Below are positions 1 through 7,946 of a stretch of 32,162 nt of DNA, one piece after another. This DNA comes from Hyphomicrobiales bacterium. GTDB lineage: Bacteria > Pseudomonadota > Alphaproteobacteria > Rhizobiales > Aestuariivirgaceae. Every line of letters starts with the position of its first letter. The first letter of the stretch is position 1. The notes beneath the pieces were generated by a model. It was not told where the DNA came from. It did not search any database and was given only the letters and a program-made list of their open reading frames with translations. The position numbers were made by a program, and so were the translations under genes. Location: the NCBI GenBank assembly GCA_016792865.1, contig JAEUMJ010000134.1:1-32162 (forward strand), written 5' to 3'.

Positions 1-689
1 TCAGCCGTGCGGACGGTGGCGCTGCTCGATCCGAAGATCCGGTCCCAGACCGAAAGAAGGGCGGAGTAGTTGCTGTCGGTGTCGCTGCGGATTGCGTGGT
101 GATGCACCCAGTGGATCGATGGCGTGACGATCAGCCAGGACAAAGGACGCTCCAGCCAGCCCGGCAGCTTGAGGTTGGAATGGTGGAATATGGCATTCAC
201 CGCCACCAGAACCTCGAAGATCGCCACCGTCGTGAATGGCACTTCGAGCACGATGATCACCGCCGCCCGCACGAGCGAAGACAGCACCACCTCCCCGAAG
301 TGGAAGCGCAGCGCCGAGCTGGCATCCAGCGTTTCATCGAGATGATGCACCTCGTGGAAACGCCAGAGGAACGGCAACATGTGGTTGGCGCGGTGCCACC
401 AATAGATCCAGCAATCGAGGATCAGGAGATCGACGAGGATGAACCACCCGCCGTTCCAGCCATCTGGCCGCCAGCCGATGGCGTGGCCCGCTGCAAGCTG
501 GGTGACGGGCAGGACAATGAGCGGGGACAGCAGCGCGTTGAATCCGGCCAGCCCGAAATTCTTCAGCACACGCCAGATCCCGCCGACCCAGCGGGCCACC
601 GGAAAGAGCCGCTCAAGGATGAGAAAGGCGACGAGCGTCAGGATGATGATGCCGCCCTTGCTGGAGAGGATTGCCGCAATGTCCTGCAT
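1..689 (-). CDS. Fatty acid hydroxylase / sterol desaturase family membrane protein (3' end beyond window)
   Basis: This is an integral-membrane di-iron hydroxylase/desaturase-type protein that would act on a lipid substrate. The reverse-strand translation from the ATG at 689 stays open to the window edge, giving 229 complete codons before the last partial one. Histidine clusters typical of the family are visible: HRANH near residue 88, HEVHH near 102, HHSN near 153 and HWVHHH near 180, followed by SDTDSNYSALLSVWDRIFG, a conserved C-terminal segment of this superfamily. Hydrophobic stretches flank the first cluster. It lies 73 nt downstream of the HAD phosphatase on the same strand, so it may be co-transcribed with it. 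The substrate cannot be told from sequence; sterols are only one of several options in bacteria. Partial at the C-terminus because of the window boundary. Confidence 0.85.
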   Translation of the reverse strand, partial: MQDIAAILSSKGGIIILTLVAFLILERLFPVARWVGGIWRVLKNFGLAGFNALLSPLIVLPVTQLAAGHAIGWRPDGWNGGWFILVDLLILDCWIYWWHRANHMLPFLWRFHEVHHLDETLDASSALRFHFGEVVLSSLVRAAVIIVLEVPFTTVAIFEVLVAVNAIFHHSNLKLPGWLERPLSWLIVTPSIHWVHHHAIRSDTDSNYSALLSVWDRIFGSSSATVRTA

Positions 690-762
690 GTTCAGTCCAT
701 ACCACGTCCCGGCTTCCCGTCACGTGGCGACGGAAACGGCCCGGCAGCCCGTTCGCCCACCC

Positions 763-1560
763 TCACCGCTTCGCCCGTAACAGGGCCTCGGCGAACTGGG
801 CAAAGCCTGTGCCGCCTTCGCCATCGGTCACGTAGGCGGGCAAGTGCTTCATCAGGTGCGCAAGCGGCCTGATGTTGGCGACGCCGATGCCGAAGGGGAA
901 GCCCGCATACATGGGCGCATCGTTGGGGCTGTCGCCACAATAGGCCACGACCGCCCTCGCCTGCTCATGCGTCAGGTTCAGCTTGTCGGCCAGAAGCCTG
1001 AGCGACATCGACAATTTGTCGTGCGAACCGAACCAGGCATTGACGTGGATGGAGCTGACCTTGGCCTCTGCTCCCTCCTTGTGGAAGCGCTCGGCAATCG
1101 CCTGGGCGGTGGCCAGCGGCAATGCCGGGACATCCTCGCAGAAGTCGATGGCCACATCGATTTCACGATAGGCCTGGTCCGACGCAATCGCCGTTCCGGG
1201 AAACTCCTTCAGCACGGCGTGGGCGATCTCCCACAGCCTTGCGGTGTTCGCAGCCCGCACCTCTGCCGCCTGTGCATAGACTCGCTCCATCGTCTTGGCC
1301 TTTTCATCGTAGGCGAAATAGAACGCGCCGTTCTCGCCCACCACCGCATCCACCGGCCACATGCGGGCGATGTGATCGCACCACCCGGCCGGGCGGCCCG
1401 TGATCGGGATCACCTTCAGCCCTGCGCGGCGCAGGTCTTCCAGCGCGGCATAGGCAGCGGACGGCAAGCGGCCATGGAGCGTGAGCGTATCGTCGATGTC
1501 GGTGAGCACGGCCTTGAGGCCGCGGAGATCGGCCAGCGGAACGGTGGAAAGCGGTTTCAT
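763..1560 (-). CDS. HAD superfamily (type IIB-like) phosphatase
   Basis: A cytoplasmic haloacid-dehalogenase-type phosphatase of 265 residues. HAD motif I is DIDDTLT near residue 21, where the two Asp residues are the nucleophile and acid/base; ITGRPAGW near residue 53 is motif II; GDSPNDAPM near residue 208 is the Mg-binding motif IV. Length and the large C2-type cap between motifs II and III fit the Cof/mannosyl-3-phosphoglycerate phosphatase/sucrose-phosphatase group. The substrate is unknown, a sugar phosphate being the usual guess. The start ATG overlaps the stop of the upstream FAD oxidoreductase by 4 nt (ATGA), which indicates translational coupling. Family assignment is firm, specific function is not. 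Confidence 0.88.
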   Translation of the reverse strand: MKPLSTVPLADLRGLKAVLTDIDDTLTLHGRLPSAAYAALEDLRRAGLKVIPITGRPAGWCDHIARMWPVDAVVGENGAFYFAYDEKAKTMERVYAQAAEVRAANTARLWEIAHAVLKEFPGTAIASDQAYREIDVAIDFCEDVPALPLATAQAIAERFHKEGAEAKVSSIHVNAWFGSHDKLSMSLRLLADKLNLTHEQARAVVAYCGDSPNDAPMYAGFPFGIGVANIRPLAHLMKHLPAYVTDGEGGTGFAQFAEALLRAKR

Positions 1561-2636
1561 GTCTTTGAGAGAAGGCGGTTGGGAGAAAAGGGTGAGAGGA
1601 GCGGGTTGCGGCCCTGCCCCAGGATTTCGGCAGCGCCAAGGGCCCCCAGCGCGGGGGCCAGCGTGATGCCGGAATGGGTGACACAGAGGTAAAGCCCCTC
1701 CAGGCCCGGCACATGGCCGATGGCCGAAACGCCGTCGGGCGGTGTCGGCCTGTAGCCCACCGTGAACTGCTCAAGCGCCAGCGCCTCGCCCCCCTTCAGG
1801 AAGGCTTTCACCTTCGCGAACAGGGCCTCGGCGGCGGCTTGCGGATTGTCACCGGGGTCGGCGCCCGCAAAATCGGAGCCCGCAACGAGGCGTCCCTCGC
1901 TGGTCTGGCGGACGTGAAGCTCCGGGGCCATGACAAGCCCGTTCAGCATTTCACCGACCGGGGCGGAATGAACCAGCAAGCCCGGCGGCTGATCCAGGGC
2001 CAGGTCCTGCCCGACGTCCTTCAGCAGGCGCGGCGAGTCAGCCCCCGCCGCCAGCACCACGACATCGGCGTCGAGATCGCCCTCGTCGGTCATCACGCCG
2101 ACGATGCGGCCCTTCTTCTCGATGAGCCAGCGCACGCCGGTGCCGTGCAGCACTTCCGCACCGCGTTCACGCGCCGCCGAAAGCAGGCGCTCGACCGCAT
2201 GCACCGGCTCCACCGACGCTTCGCCCGGCACATGCACGGCAACAGGGGGCGCGACGGCCAGCGCGGGTTCGATCTTCAGCGCCGCCTTGCCATCGAGAAC
2301 GCGCACCTCATAGCCCTGCGCATTCCGCTCGCTGGCGTAGGACAGGAGATCAGCCTCCGCCATGTCCCACAACAGGCCGCCGCACCAGTTCACCGCAAGG
2401 CCGGGCACGCGGCGGTCGATCTCGCGCCATTGGCGCATCGATTCATGCCGCAGGCGGAAATAGTCCGGCGGGTTTCCCCAGCTTGCATTGATCCAGGCCC
2501 AGGAAGCGGGCGTGGCAATTCCGCCCACGCTGCGTTGCGCATCGAGCAGGCGCACGTCCGCCCCCGCTTCTGCTAGGTGAAGGGCGAAGGACGCTCCGAT
2601 GATGCCGCCGCCGACGATCAGGATTTTCTGGGTCAT
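1557..2636 (-). CDS. FAD-dependent oxidoreductase, DAO (D-amino-acid/glycine oxidase-like) family
   Basis: A 359-residue flavoprotein. The N-terminus has the Rossmann dinucleotide signature GGGIIG (residues 8-13) followed about 20 residues later by the acidic LLDAQ end of strand 2, as expected for FAD binding. The C-terminal segment YLCVTHSGITLAPALG is the second FAD-contacting region seen in glycine/sarcosine/D-amino-acid oxidase relatives. It probably oxidises an amine or amino acid, with oxygen or a respiratory carrier as acceptor. Its stop overlaps the start of the HAD phosphatase, so the two are one transcription unit that may extend into the hydroxylase gene. It is divergent from the small secreted protein at 2811, with 174 bp between them. 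The substrate cannot be named from the sequence. Confidence 0.88.
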   Translation of the reverse strand: MTQKILIVGGGIIGASFALHLAEAGADVRLLDAQRSVGGIATPASWAWINASWGNPPDYFRLRHESMRQWREIDRRVPGLAVNWCGGLLWDMAEADLLSYASERNAQGYEVRVLDGKAALKIEPALAVAPPVAVHVPGEASVEPVHAVERLLSAARERGAEVLHGTGVRWLIEKKGRIVGVMTDEGDLDADVVVLAAGADSPRLLKDVGQDLALDQPPGLLVHSAPVGEMLNGLVMAPELHVRQTSEGRLVAGSDFAGADPGDNPQAAAEALFAKVKAFLKGGEALALEQFTVGYRPTPPDGVSAIGHVPGLEGLYLCVTHSGITLAPALGALGAAEILGQGRNPLLSPFSPNRLLSKT

Positions 2637-2810
2637 TCCGCCTTCTTAGAGCACTTTGCCAGCAGATGGAATCATCAGCTCGACAGGAAATCGCTCCATA
2701 TCCAGAACTTGCGAGAGAAGGAACGCCGCGTCTTGCGGGGCGACGGTTGCAAATCACCGGGCTGCCGGGATATTGCTCGCGGGATGGGGGCATCTCGATC
2801 TGGAGTTCAG

Positions 2811-3383
2811 ATGCGCCATATCCTTGCCGTCGCGGCTTGCATGCTTGCCGCCCCCGCCCCTGCCCTTGCCGATTGCACCTCCGAGCTTGACGCCATCTTC
2901 AAGGCGCAACTTTCAACGCCCTATCGCACCGAGATGACGGTGCAGGCGAACGGTGCCCCCATGAAGGTGACGGCGGACGTGATCTATCCCGGCAGCTTCC
3001 ACATCAAGTCCGATGCCATGGAAACCATCATGCTCGACAAGAAGGCATGGATGAGGATGGGAGGCGAATGGCAGGCGATGCCGGCGGAAGCGGCGGCGAT
3101 GATGGCAGAGATGATCGAAACCGGGGTGAGCAAGGGCGTGGCCGGGGTCAGGGATGTGCAATGCCTGGGCAGCCAGTCCTATGAAGGCGGCACCTACGAC
3201 GCCTACGCCTTCAGCACCTCGGGCGAGATGATGGGCGTGAAGTCCACTGCCAGCGTCACGCTTTACGCGGCGGATGGGTTGCCCGCGTGGCTGGTGGTGA
3301 GCGGGGAAGCGATGGGCACCAAGAGCGTCACCGTGCAGAAGGTGACCTTCGATCCGTCGATCACCATTTCACCGCCGCAGTGA
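2811..3383 (+). CDS. Small secreted protein of unknown function
   Basis: A 190-residue exported protein. I chose the ATG at 2811 because it is preceded by GGAG at good spacing and opens a clean signal peptide (MRHILAVAACMLAAPAPALA, cleaved before DCTSEL); the frame stays open upstream but that part does not look coding. The mature part has one N-terminal Cys and another near residue 120 (VQCLG), which could form a disulfide. It has alternating beta-like segments (TEMTVQANG, VTADVIYPGSFHIKS, KSVTVQKVTFDPSI) reminiscent of the LolA/LppX-type curved sheet, a resemblance I infer from pattern only. It runs convergent with the binding-protein gene 7 nt downstream. I do not recognise a named family. 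Confidence 0.75.
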   Translation: MRHILAVAACMLAAPAPALADCTSELDAIFKAQLSTPYRTEMTVQANGAPMKVTADVIYPGSFHIKSDAMETIMLDKKAWMRMGGEWQAMPAEAAAMMAEMIETGVSKGVAGVRDVQCLGSQSYEGGTYDAYAFSTSGEMMGVKSTASVTLYAADGLPAWLVVSGEAMGTKSVTVQKVTFDPSITISPPQ

Positions 3384-3390
3384 GCGGCCC

Positions 3391-4395
3391 TCAGAACTTG
3401 TCGTCGAAGGTATCGATGTTCGCCTGATCGACGGTGACCAGCGAGCCGACCCGCGCCACGCCGCCCTTGTCCACGACAAGCTCTCCGAGCTTGCCGACCT
3501 TGAGCGGCGCATCGCCCACGATGGCTTCCTCGTTCCGCAGGACGGAAAGCGCGATGCGGGCCGCGGCATAGCCCACATCGATCGGACTCCAGGTCACGAA
3601 GGCCGGAACCTCGCCTTCCCGCACCATCCCGGCGAGGCGCGACGGCAGGCCGATCCCCGTCAGCTTGATGGACTGGCTCTTGCCGAGGTCTTTCACGGCG
3701 CGGGCGGCACCCATCAGCGCGGCGGCGTCCGGTGCAACGATTCCCCGCAGTTTCGGATAGGCCTGCACCACCGCCAGAACCTGGGCATAGGATGCCCGGA
3801 CATCCTCGTTCCCGAACACCGTCGTGATGAGCACAAGATCATCATAGTCGGGCTTGTTCCATTCCCGTTGCAGGGCCTTCACGAAGGCCTGGTGATCGGC
3901 ACGCTCAGGTGCTGTGGAAACAACCGCGATCTCGCCGGCCTTGCCCAGCGCATTTGAGATGGTTTGCAGCAACACCGGTGCGGCGTCGGATATATCGGGG
4001 GTACGCAGATGCAGGTGCCGCGCATCTGGCGGCAGTGCGGTCCCGAAGGAAATCACCCGCAATCCCCGCGCAATGGCCCTCTGGCAGGCTGCAATGACGA
4101 CATCGGACGGAATGGGCGCAATGAGAATGCCGTCATAGCCCTGCTGGGAGAAGTCATCGACCAGTGCCGCTTGCCGTTCCGCTTCTTCTGCGGGGGGCGC
4201 GATGAAGGTGAGCTGGCTGCCCGCCACTTCCGCCGCCGCCTGCAATGCGCCCTCGCGGCAACTGACGAAATAGTCGTCCCCGGCCCGCGCCACGATCAGC
4301 GCAAGGCGCAAGGGGCGTGGCTCCTCCTCCTGCGCAAGGGCGCGGGTGGCAGGCAAGACGCTGAGCGCGGACAGGAAAAGGCGGCGGGTGAGCAT
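3391..4395 (-). CDS. Periplasmic sugar-type substrate-binding protein (Peripla_BP_4, RhaS/LsrB-like)
   Basis: A 334-residue periplasmic binding protein of the kind that delivers sugars or related solutes to ABC importers. The N-terminus (TRRLFLSAL, then cleavage near ALAQ) has a twin-arginine followed by Phe, so Tat export is possible. The body shows the cluster-B sugar-binding-protein pattern: LALIVARAGDDYFVSCREGA, DGILIAPIPSDVV, a middle GEIAVVST and RGIVAPDAAALMGAARAVKDL, which resembles the autoinducer-2/rhamnose-binding subgroup. No ABC ATPase or permease gene lies next to it; neighbours are a convergent secreted protein and tRNA-Met 55 nt upstream. It is therefore an orphan, either using a transporter encoded elsewhere or acting as a sensor partner. 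Confidence 0.85.
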   Translation of the reverse strand: MLTRRLFLSALSVLPATRALAQEEEPRPLRLALIVARAGDDYFVSCREGALQAAAEVAGSQLTFIAPPAEEAERQAALVDDFSQQGYDGILIAPIPSDVVIAACQRAIARGLRVISFGTALPPDARHLHLRTPDISDAAPVLLQTISNALGKAGEIAVVSTAPERADHQAFVKALQREWNKPDYDDLVLITTVFGNEDVRASYAQVLAVVQAYPKLRGIVAPDAAALMGAARAVKDLGKSQSIKLTGIGLPSRLAGMVREGEVPAFVTWSPIDVGYAAARIALSVLRNEEAIVGDAPLKVGKLGELVVDKGGVARVGSLVTVDQANIDTFDDKF

Positions 4396-4450
4396 GTGAC
4401 TCGTTCTCGTAGCGCAACCCCGCCCGAATGAAAACCCTCGGAGATTTCGA

Positions 4451-4527
4451 TGGTAGCGGGGGAGGGAGTTGAACCCCCGACCCCAGGATTATGATTCCCG
4501 TGCTCTAACCAACTGAGCTACCCCGCC
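4451..4527 (-). tRNA. tRNA-Met (anticodon CAT, elongator type)
   Basis: A 77-nt cloverleaf on the minus strand with encoded CCA. The acceptor GGCGGGG pairs with CCCCGCT, ending in a G-U pair at 1-72. The D-arm is GCTC/GAGC, the anticodon stem CGGGA/TCCTG encloses the loop ATCATAA (anticodon CAT), and the T-arm GGGGG/CCCTC encloses TTCAACT. There is no C1-A72 mismatch and no triple GGG/CCC anticodon-stem signature, so it is not initiator tRNA. Similarity to alphaproteobacterial elongator Met tRNA favours Met over lysidine-modified Ile(CAT). Confidence 0.95.
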
Positions 4528-4565
4528 ATCGGTGAGCGCCGTATAGGGTGGCCGCCCTGCCCCCG

Positions 4566-5387
4566 TCAAGCGTGGGATTGCGGCTCGGCCTTGCTTTCTT
4601 CGGCCTCGTCCTCGTCCTCGCCCTTGTCGCCCAGGATGAAGGTCCGCCACAGGGAAATGGTGGCGAAATACAGGGACGAAAGCCCGAACAGCCAGACCTC
4701 GATCGTTTCCACGATGCCGTCGTTTTCCGGGAACTTCTTGGAGATGATCAGGCTCAGGGTCATGGCGGCCCACAGCACCGTCATGGGGATGGTCCACGAG
4801 CGCCAGTGCGTCACCCGCAGGGGATGCACGAACTTCACCGGAATGAAGGTGAGGATGGAGAGCAGAACGACGGTGACGAAATTGGTGATCGGCCCCGTAT
4901 CGAGAAGGTAGAAATAGAGCACCACCACATTCCAGATCGCGGGGAAGCCGACAAAATAATAATCGGAGGATTTCATCCCCACGTTGGCGAAGGTGTAGCA
5001 CGAGACCGCCATGATCAGCACGGCGGCAACCAGGCTCCATGTGCTGCCGGCAAAATAGAAATCGAGCGGCACCATGTTGAACCAGTAGATCATCAGCGCG
5101 GGCACGGCGACGTAGGTGAAATAGTCGATCACCAGGTCGAGCGAGGCGCCGTCGAAGTTGGGGGTGTATTCGGTGACGCGCGCCTTGCGGGCCAGCGAGC
5201 CATCCACGCCGTCAACGAACAGCGCCACGCCGAGCCAGATGAAGGCGGTGAAGGCGTCGTTCTTCAACACCGCGACAAGCGCGAGAAAGCCCGCCACGAT
5301 GCCGAATGTGGTGAACGCATGAACGGACCAGGCGATGCCTTTTTTGATGTCCTTGTCGAGTTGCGCGGTGCGAGGCAGTTTCGCCAC
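4566..5387 (-). CDS. pcs: Phosphatidylcholine synthase (CDP-diacylglycerol:choline phosphotransferase)
   Basis: Pcs makes phosphatidylcholine in one step from CDP-diacylglycerol and free choline, usually choline taken up from outside, in the inner membrane. The protein has 273 residues and about eight hydrophobic segments. The CDP-alcohol phosphotransferase signature is intact near residues 58-88: VDGVDGSLARKAR, then FDGASLDLVIDY, giving the DG-x2-DG-x2-AR ... G-x3-D-x3-D pattern of the bacterial choline-specific branch. The C-terminus is a charged acidic tail. The start is a GTG at 5387. It lies 60 nt downstream of pmtA on the same strand, so the two enzymes for the same lipid are probably one transcript. 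Family length and motif make this assignment firm. Confidence 0.94.
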   Translation of the reverse strand: MAKLPRTAQLDKDIKKGIAWSVHAFTTFGIVAGFLALVAVLKNDAFTAFIWLGVALFVDGVDGSLARKARVTEYTPNFDGASLDLVIDYFTYVAVPALMIYWFNMVPLDFYFAGSTWSLVAAVLIMAVSCYTFANVGMKSSDYYFVGFPAIWNVVVLYFYLLDTGPITNFVTVVLLSILTFIPVKFVHPLRVTHWRSWTIPMTVLWAAMTLSLIISKKFPENDGIVETIEVWLFGLSSLYFATISLWRTFILGDKGEDEDEAEESKAEPQSHA

Positions 5388-5447
5388 TGGTATCCGATCC
5401 CCATTTTTCCGGCGACTATAGGGAAGCCCGCCCTCCCCCGCAACGTC

Positions 5448-6113
5448 TCACGCCTGACGGCGGAATTCCAGCAGGGAAAAGAATCCGAAAGGCTTGATGG
5501 GCCTCAGGCTCACGAGCCGCAGCTTGTCGCTCACCAGCACGGCGTCGATGGGGAATTCGGGCCGCCATCCCAGCCGCGACGCCTGACGCGCAAGGCCGCG
5601 CTCGATCACCCCGGTCAATCCCTGTGTGGAAAAGTGCGACGCCACCAGCACCGTGCCCCCCGGCTTCACCACGCGGGTCATGTCATGCATCACGGCTGCA
5701 GGGTCAGGCACCACGGTCATCACATACATGGCGGTTGCCACATCGAAGCTGGCATCGGCGAATGTCATGTGGGTTGCATCCATTTCGAGAAGCGCCTCGA
5801 CGTTGTTCACGCCCGCCTCGGCCACCCGCGCCTTCGCCTTTGCCAGCATGTCGGCAGACAGGTCGATGCCCGTCACGCTGAGATGCGGCGCGTAGTGCGG
5901 AAGCGCAAGGCCCGTGCCAACGCCCACTTCCAGCAAGCGCCCGGAAAAGGCATTGGCGCGGCTGACTGTCTGCTGCACGCCCGCCTCGACGATCTTGCCG
6001 AAAGTCTGGTCATAGAAAGGGGCCCAGCGGCGATAGGCTTTCTGCACATCGGTATTGTTGAGCGAAACAATATCTGCTCCGGGCTTGGCGGTGGGGCGTG
6101 CGGCCTGTCTCAT
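5448..6113 (-). CDS. pmtA: Phosphatidylethanolamine N-methyltransferase, Rhodobacter-type
   Basis: A 221-residue class I SAM-dependent methyltransferase. Motif I is LLEVGVGTGLALPHYAP near residue 60, motif II/acidic ribose contact is VTGIDLS near 80, and the motif containing MDATHMTFADASFD follows near 111. The LEVGVGTGL-LP form of motif I and the N-terminal AYRRWAPFYD match the Rhodobacter-type PmtA, which methylates phosphatidylethanolamine three times to phosphatidylcholine; the Sinorhizobium type has a different motif I. A strong AGGAGAG ribosome site precedes the ATG. It sits between mnmA (45 nt upstream) and pcs (60 nt downstream) on one strand. The neighbouring pcs supports the lipid assignment; without it a generic or ubiquinone-type methyltransferase would be the alternative. 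Confidence 0.87.
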   Translation of the reverse strand: MRQAARPTAKPGADIVSLNNTDVQKAYRRWAPFYDQTFGKIVEAGVQQTVSRANAFSGRLLEVGVGTGLALPHYAPHLSVTGIDLSADMLAKAKARVAEAGVNNVEALLEMDATHMTFADASFDVATAMYVMTVVPDPAAVMHDMTRVVKPGGTVLVASHFSTQGLTGVIERGLARQASRLGWRPEFPIDAVLVSDKLRLVSLRPIKPFGFFSLLEFRRQA

Positions 6114-6158
6114 GGTCTCTCCTGTGACTGGGAACGAGAGGTTTGAGCGAGCCTTGTG

Positions 6159-7313
6159 TCAGATCTGTGAAATGAAGCCGCCGCCCAGAACCCGCGCCCC
6201 TGCCCCGACGCCGTCATAGAGAACGCAAGCCTGCCCCGGCGACACGCCATACTCGCCCTCGGCGATGGAAACGGTGACGGCATTCCCCGCCCGCCGCACC
6301 GTCGCCTCAACCGGAGGGCGCGTGGAGCGGATCTTGGCGAAGGCGGCCTGCGGCGCGTCAGACAGCGGAACATCACCCAGCCAGTTCACGTCGGCCACGG
6401 TGATGTGATGCTGCTTCAGCGCCTCGCGCGGGCCGACGATCACCCGGCGCTTCGCCGCATCGAGCTTCACCACATACAGCGGCTCGCCCTCCGCGATGCC
6501 GAGGCCGCGGCGCTGGCCGATGGTAAAGTGAATGATGCCGGTGTGATGTCCGAGCACGCGGCCATCCATGTGCACGATCTCGCCCGCTTCCGCCGCATCG
6601 GGCCGGAGCCTGAGGATGAGGTCGGCATAGCGGCCTTCCGGCACGAAGCAGATGTCCTGGCTGTCCGGCTTGTCGGCAACCGCAAGGCCGAGGGCCGCGG
6701 CAAGGGCGCGGGTTTCGCTCTTGGGCAGGCGGCCCAGCGGGAAGCGCAGGAAGTCCACCTGCTCCTGCGTGGTGGCAAACAGGAAATAGCTCTGGTCGCG
6801 CGCCATGTCGGCGGGCGTCACCAACTCGCGACGGCCATCGGGCCGCGTGCGGCTTTCAATATAGTGCCCCGTCACCAGCGCACTGGCATCCAGATCGCGG
6901 GCACGCCAGAGAAGATCGGCGAACTTCACAGTCTGGTTGCAACGCACGCAGGGAATGGGCGTCGCGCCCTGCACATAGGACGCGACGAAATCGTCGATCA
7001 CCGCTTCACGGAAGCGCGATTCAAAATCGAGAACGTAATGCGGAATGCCGAGCGAGGCCGCAACGCGGCGCGCGTCGTGGATATCCTGCCCGGCGCAACA
7101 GGCGCCCTTGCGGCGAACCGCCTCGCCATGATCGTAAAGCTGGAGCGTGATGCCGACCACATCATATCCCGCTGCCTTCAGCAGCGCCGCCGCAACCGAA
7201 GAGTCCACCCCTCCCGACATGGCGCACACCACCCGGTGCTGCGCCGGATCACCGGGCAGGGCCATGGCCTCATGCACGAGGCGCAGGATTTCGGGAGAGA
7301 GTTCGAGCGTCAT
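6159..7313 (-). CDS. mnmA: tRNA-specific 2-thiouridylase MnmA
   Basis: MnmA installs the 2-thio group on the wobble uridine (U34) of Glu, Gln and Lys tRNAs, using ATP and a persulfide donated through the cysteine desulfurase relay. The 384-residue protein has the PP-loop SGGVDSS near residues 34-40. The first catalytic Cys lies in [11 protein letters not shown] near residue 120, the second in [10 protein letters not shown] near 217, and [13 protein letters not shown] near 260 is the tRNA-contacting segment. Both Cys are present, so the enzyme should be active. The C-terminal beta-barrel ([11 protein letters not shown]) is complete. It leads the run mnmA-pmtA-pcs and is divergent from sciP across 249 bp. 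Length is normal for the family. Confidence 0.97.
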   Translation of the reverse strand: MTLELSPEILRLVHEAMALPGDPAQHRVVCAMSGGVDSSVAAALLKAAGYDVVGITLQLYDHGEAVRRKGACCAGQDIHDARRVAASLGIPHYVLDFESRFREAVIDDFVASYVQGATPIPCVRCNQTVKFADLLWRARDLDASALVTGHYIESRTRPDGRRELVTPADMARDQSYFLFATTQEQVDFLRFPLGRLPKSETRALAAALGLAVADKPDSQDICFVPEGRYADLILRLRPDAAEAGEIVHMDGRVLGHHTGIIHFTIGQRRGLGIAEGEPLYVVKLDAAKRRVIVGPREALKQHHITVADVNWLGDVPLSDAPQAAFAKIRSTRPPVEATVRRAGNAVTVSIAEGEYGVSPGQACVLYDGVGAGARVLGGGFISQI

Positions 7314-7466
7314 GTCGTCCTAAATGGCGGCGGGGGACCGGAAACGCAACCGCTCCCTTAAGCTGCGGATTTTCGTCGATTCAACTCCAGGATGCCGCAC
7401 GGGAGGCCCACCTGTTCCAAAATGTGCCACAAGAAGCTTCAGAATTTGCACTTTGTTCATAGGCGT

Positions 7467-7481
7467 TTAGCTCAAAATTAA
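7467..7481 (+). promoter_or_regulatory. Candidate CtrA-binding box upstream of sciP
   Basis: The sequence TTAG, 7 nt, TTAA matches the CtrA consensus TTAA-N7-TTAA at seven of eight positions. It lies 82 nt upstream of the sciP ATG in an AT-rich patch of the mnmA-sciP spacer. A GATTC (GANTC) lies farther upstream at 7378-7382. CtrA activation of sciP is known in Caulobacter; binding here is inferred from the motif. Confidence 0.5.
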
Positions 7482-7562
7482 GTTGCTGGCACTAGGGTGA
7501 ATGTCAGTTGGGTCATTGGAGCGCCAGTTGCGCGGACCCGGTGTGTGTGAGTGAGTTTGCGT

Positions 7563-7838
7563 ATGAACGGTCAGTTGCGTCCCCGCGTCAATTACGTCAT
7601 CGGCCCCGATGGGAGTCCCTTGACGATCGCCGATCTGCCGCCCCCCGGCAGCCATCGCTGGGTCATCCGGCGAAAGGCAGAGGTGGTGGCCGCGGTGCGC
7701 GGGGGCCTACTCTCCCTTGAGGAAGCGTGCGAACGCTACACGCTGACGACCGAAGAATACCTGTCGTGGCAGCGCGCCCTCGACAAGAACGGCCTTGCCG
7801 GCCTGCGCACCACGCGCATCCAGCAGTACCGCTCCTAA
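7563..7838 (+). CDS. sciP: CtrA inhibitor SciP (DUF1153)
   Basis: SciP is a small DNA-binding protein of alphaproteobacteria that blocks transcription by CtrA, in Caulobacter mainly in G1, by impeding RNA polymerase recruitment. The 91-residue protein carries the family signature almost unchanged: YVIGPDGSPLTIADLPP near residue 11, HRWVIRRKAEVVAAVRGG near 31, then LSLEEACERYTLTTEEYLSW, a helix-turn-helix. I chose the ATG at 7563 because the family begins a few residues before the IGPDG motif; a GTG at 7551 is in frame but adds only four residues. No strong ribosome site is visible. A near-consensus CtrA box lies upstream, so it is probably CtrA-activated and forms negative feedback. The next gene, kefF, is probably a separate unit. 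Confidence 0.95.
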   Translation: MNGQLRPRVNYVIGPDGSPLTIADLPPPGSHRWVIRRKAEVVAAVRGGLLSLEEACERYTLTTEEYLSWQRALDKNGLAGLRTTRIQQYRS

Positions 7839-7867
7839 CGTCACGGAACATTCCGGAGAGATTGCGA

Positions 7868-7887
7868 ACCGCCTCGCGAGGGGCGGT
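7868..7887 (+). terminator. Weak hairpin after sciP
   Basis: ACCGCC and GGCGGT form a 6-bp GC-rich stem around an 8-nt loop, 30 nt after the sciP stop, followed by CTT but no long T-run. It could terminate sciP ahead of kefF. The assignment is weak because the T-tract is poor. Confidence 0.35.
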
Positions 7888-7946
7888 CTTGCCGTTTCGT
7901 GGCCGGGCTTTCCAAGCGGCATGGCTTGCCCCATATTCGCGGCCCC

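Noticed and set aside
4451-4527. tRNA(CAT) as initiator tRNA-fMet or tRNA-Ile2
   Set aside because: The 1-72 position is G-U, not the C-A mismatch of initiators, and the anticodon stem lacks three G-C pairs. The body resembles alphaproteobacterial elongator Met more than Ile2.
4548-6146. 532-codon plus-strand open frame
   Set aside because: It is antisense to pcs and pmtA, both of which have intact family motifs. Its translation is His/Arg/Gln-rich and without domain signatures, as expected from GC-rich shadow frames.
7314-7562. Possible small RNA or riboswitch between mnmA and sciP
   Set aside because: No conserved riboswitch fold or convincing terminator hairpin is visible. A promoter region with a CtrA box explains it adequately.
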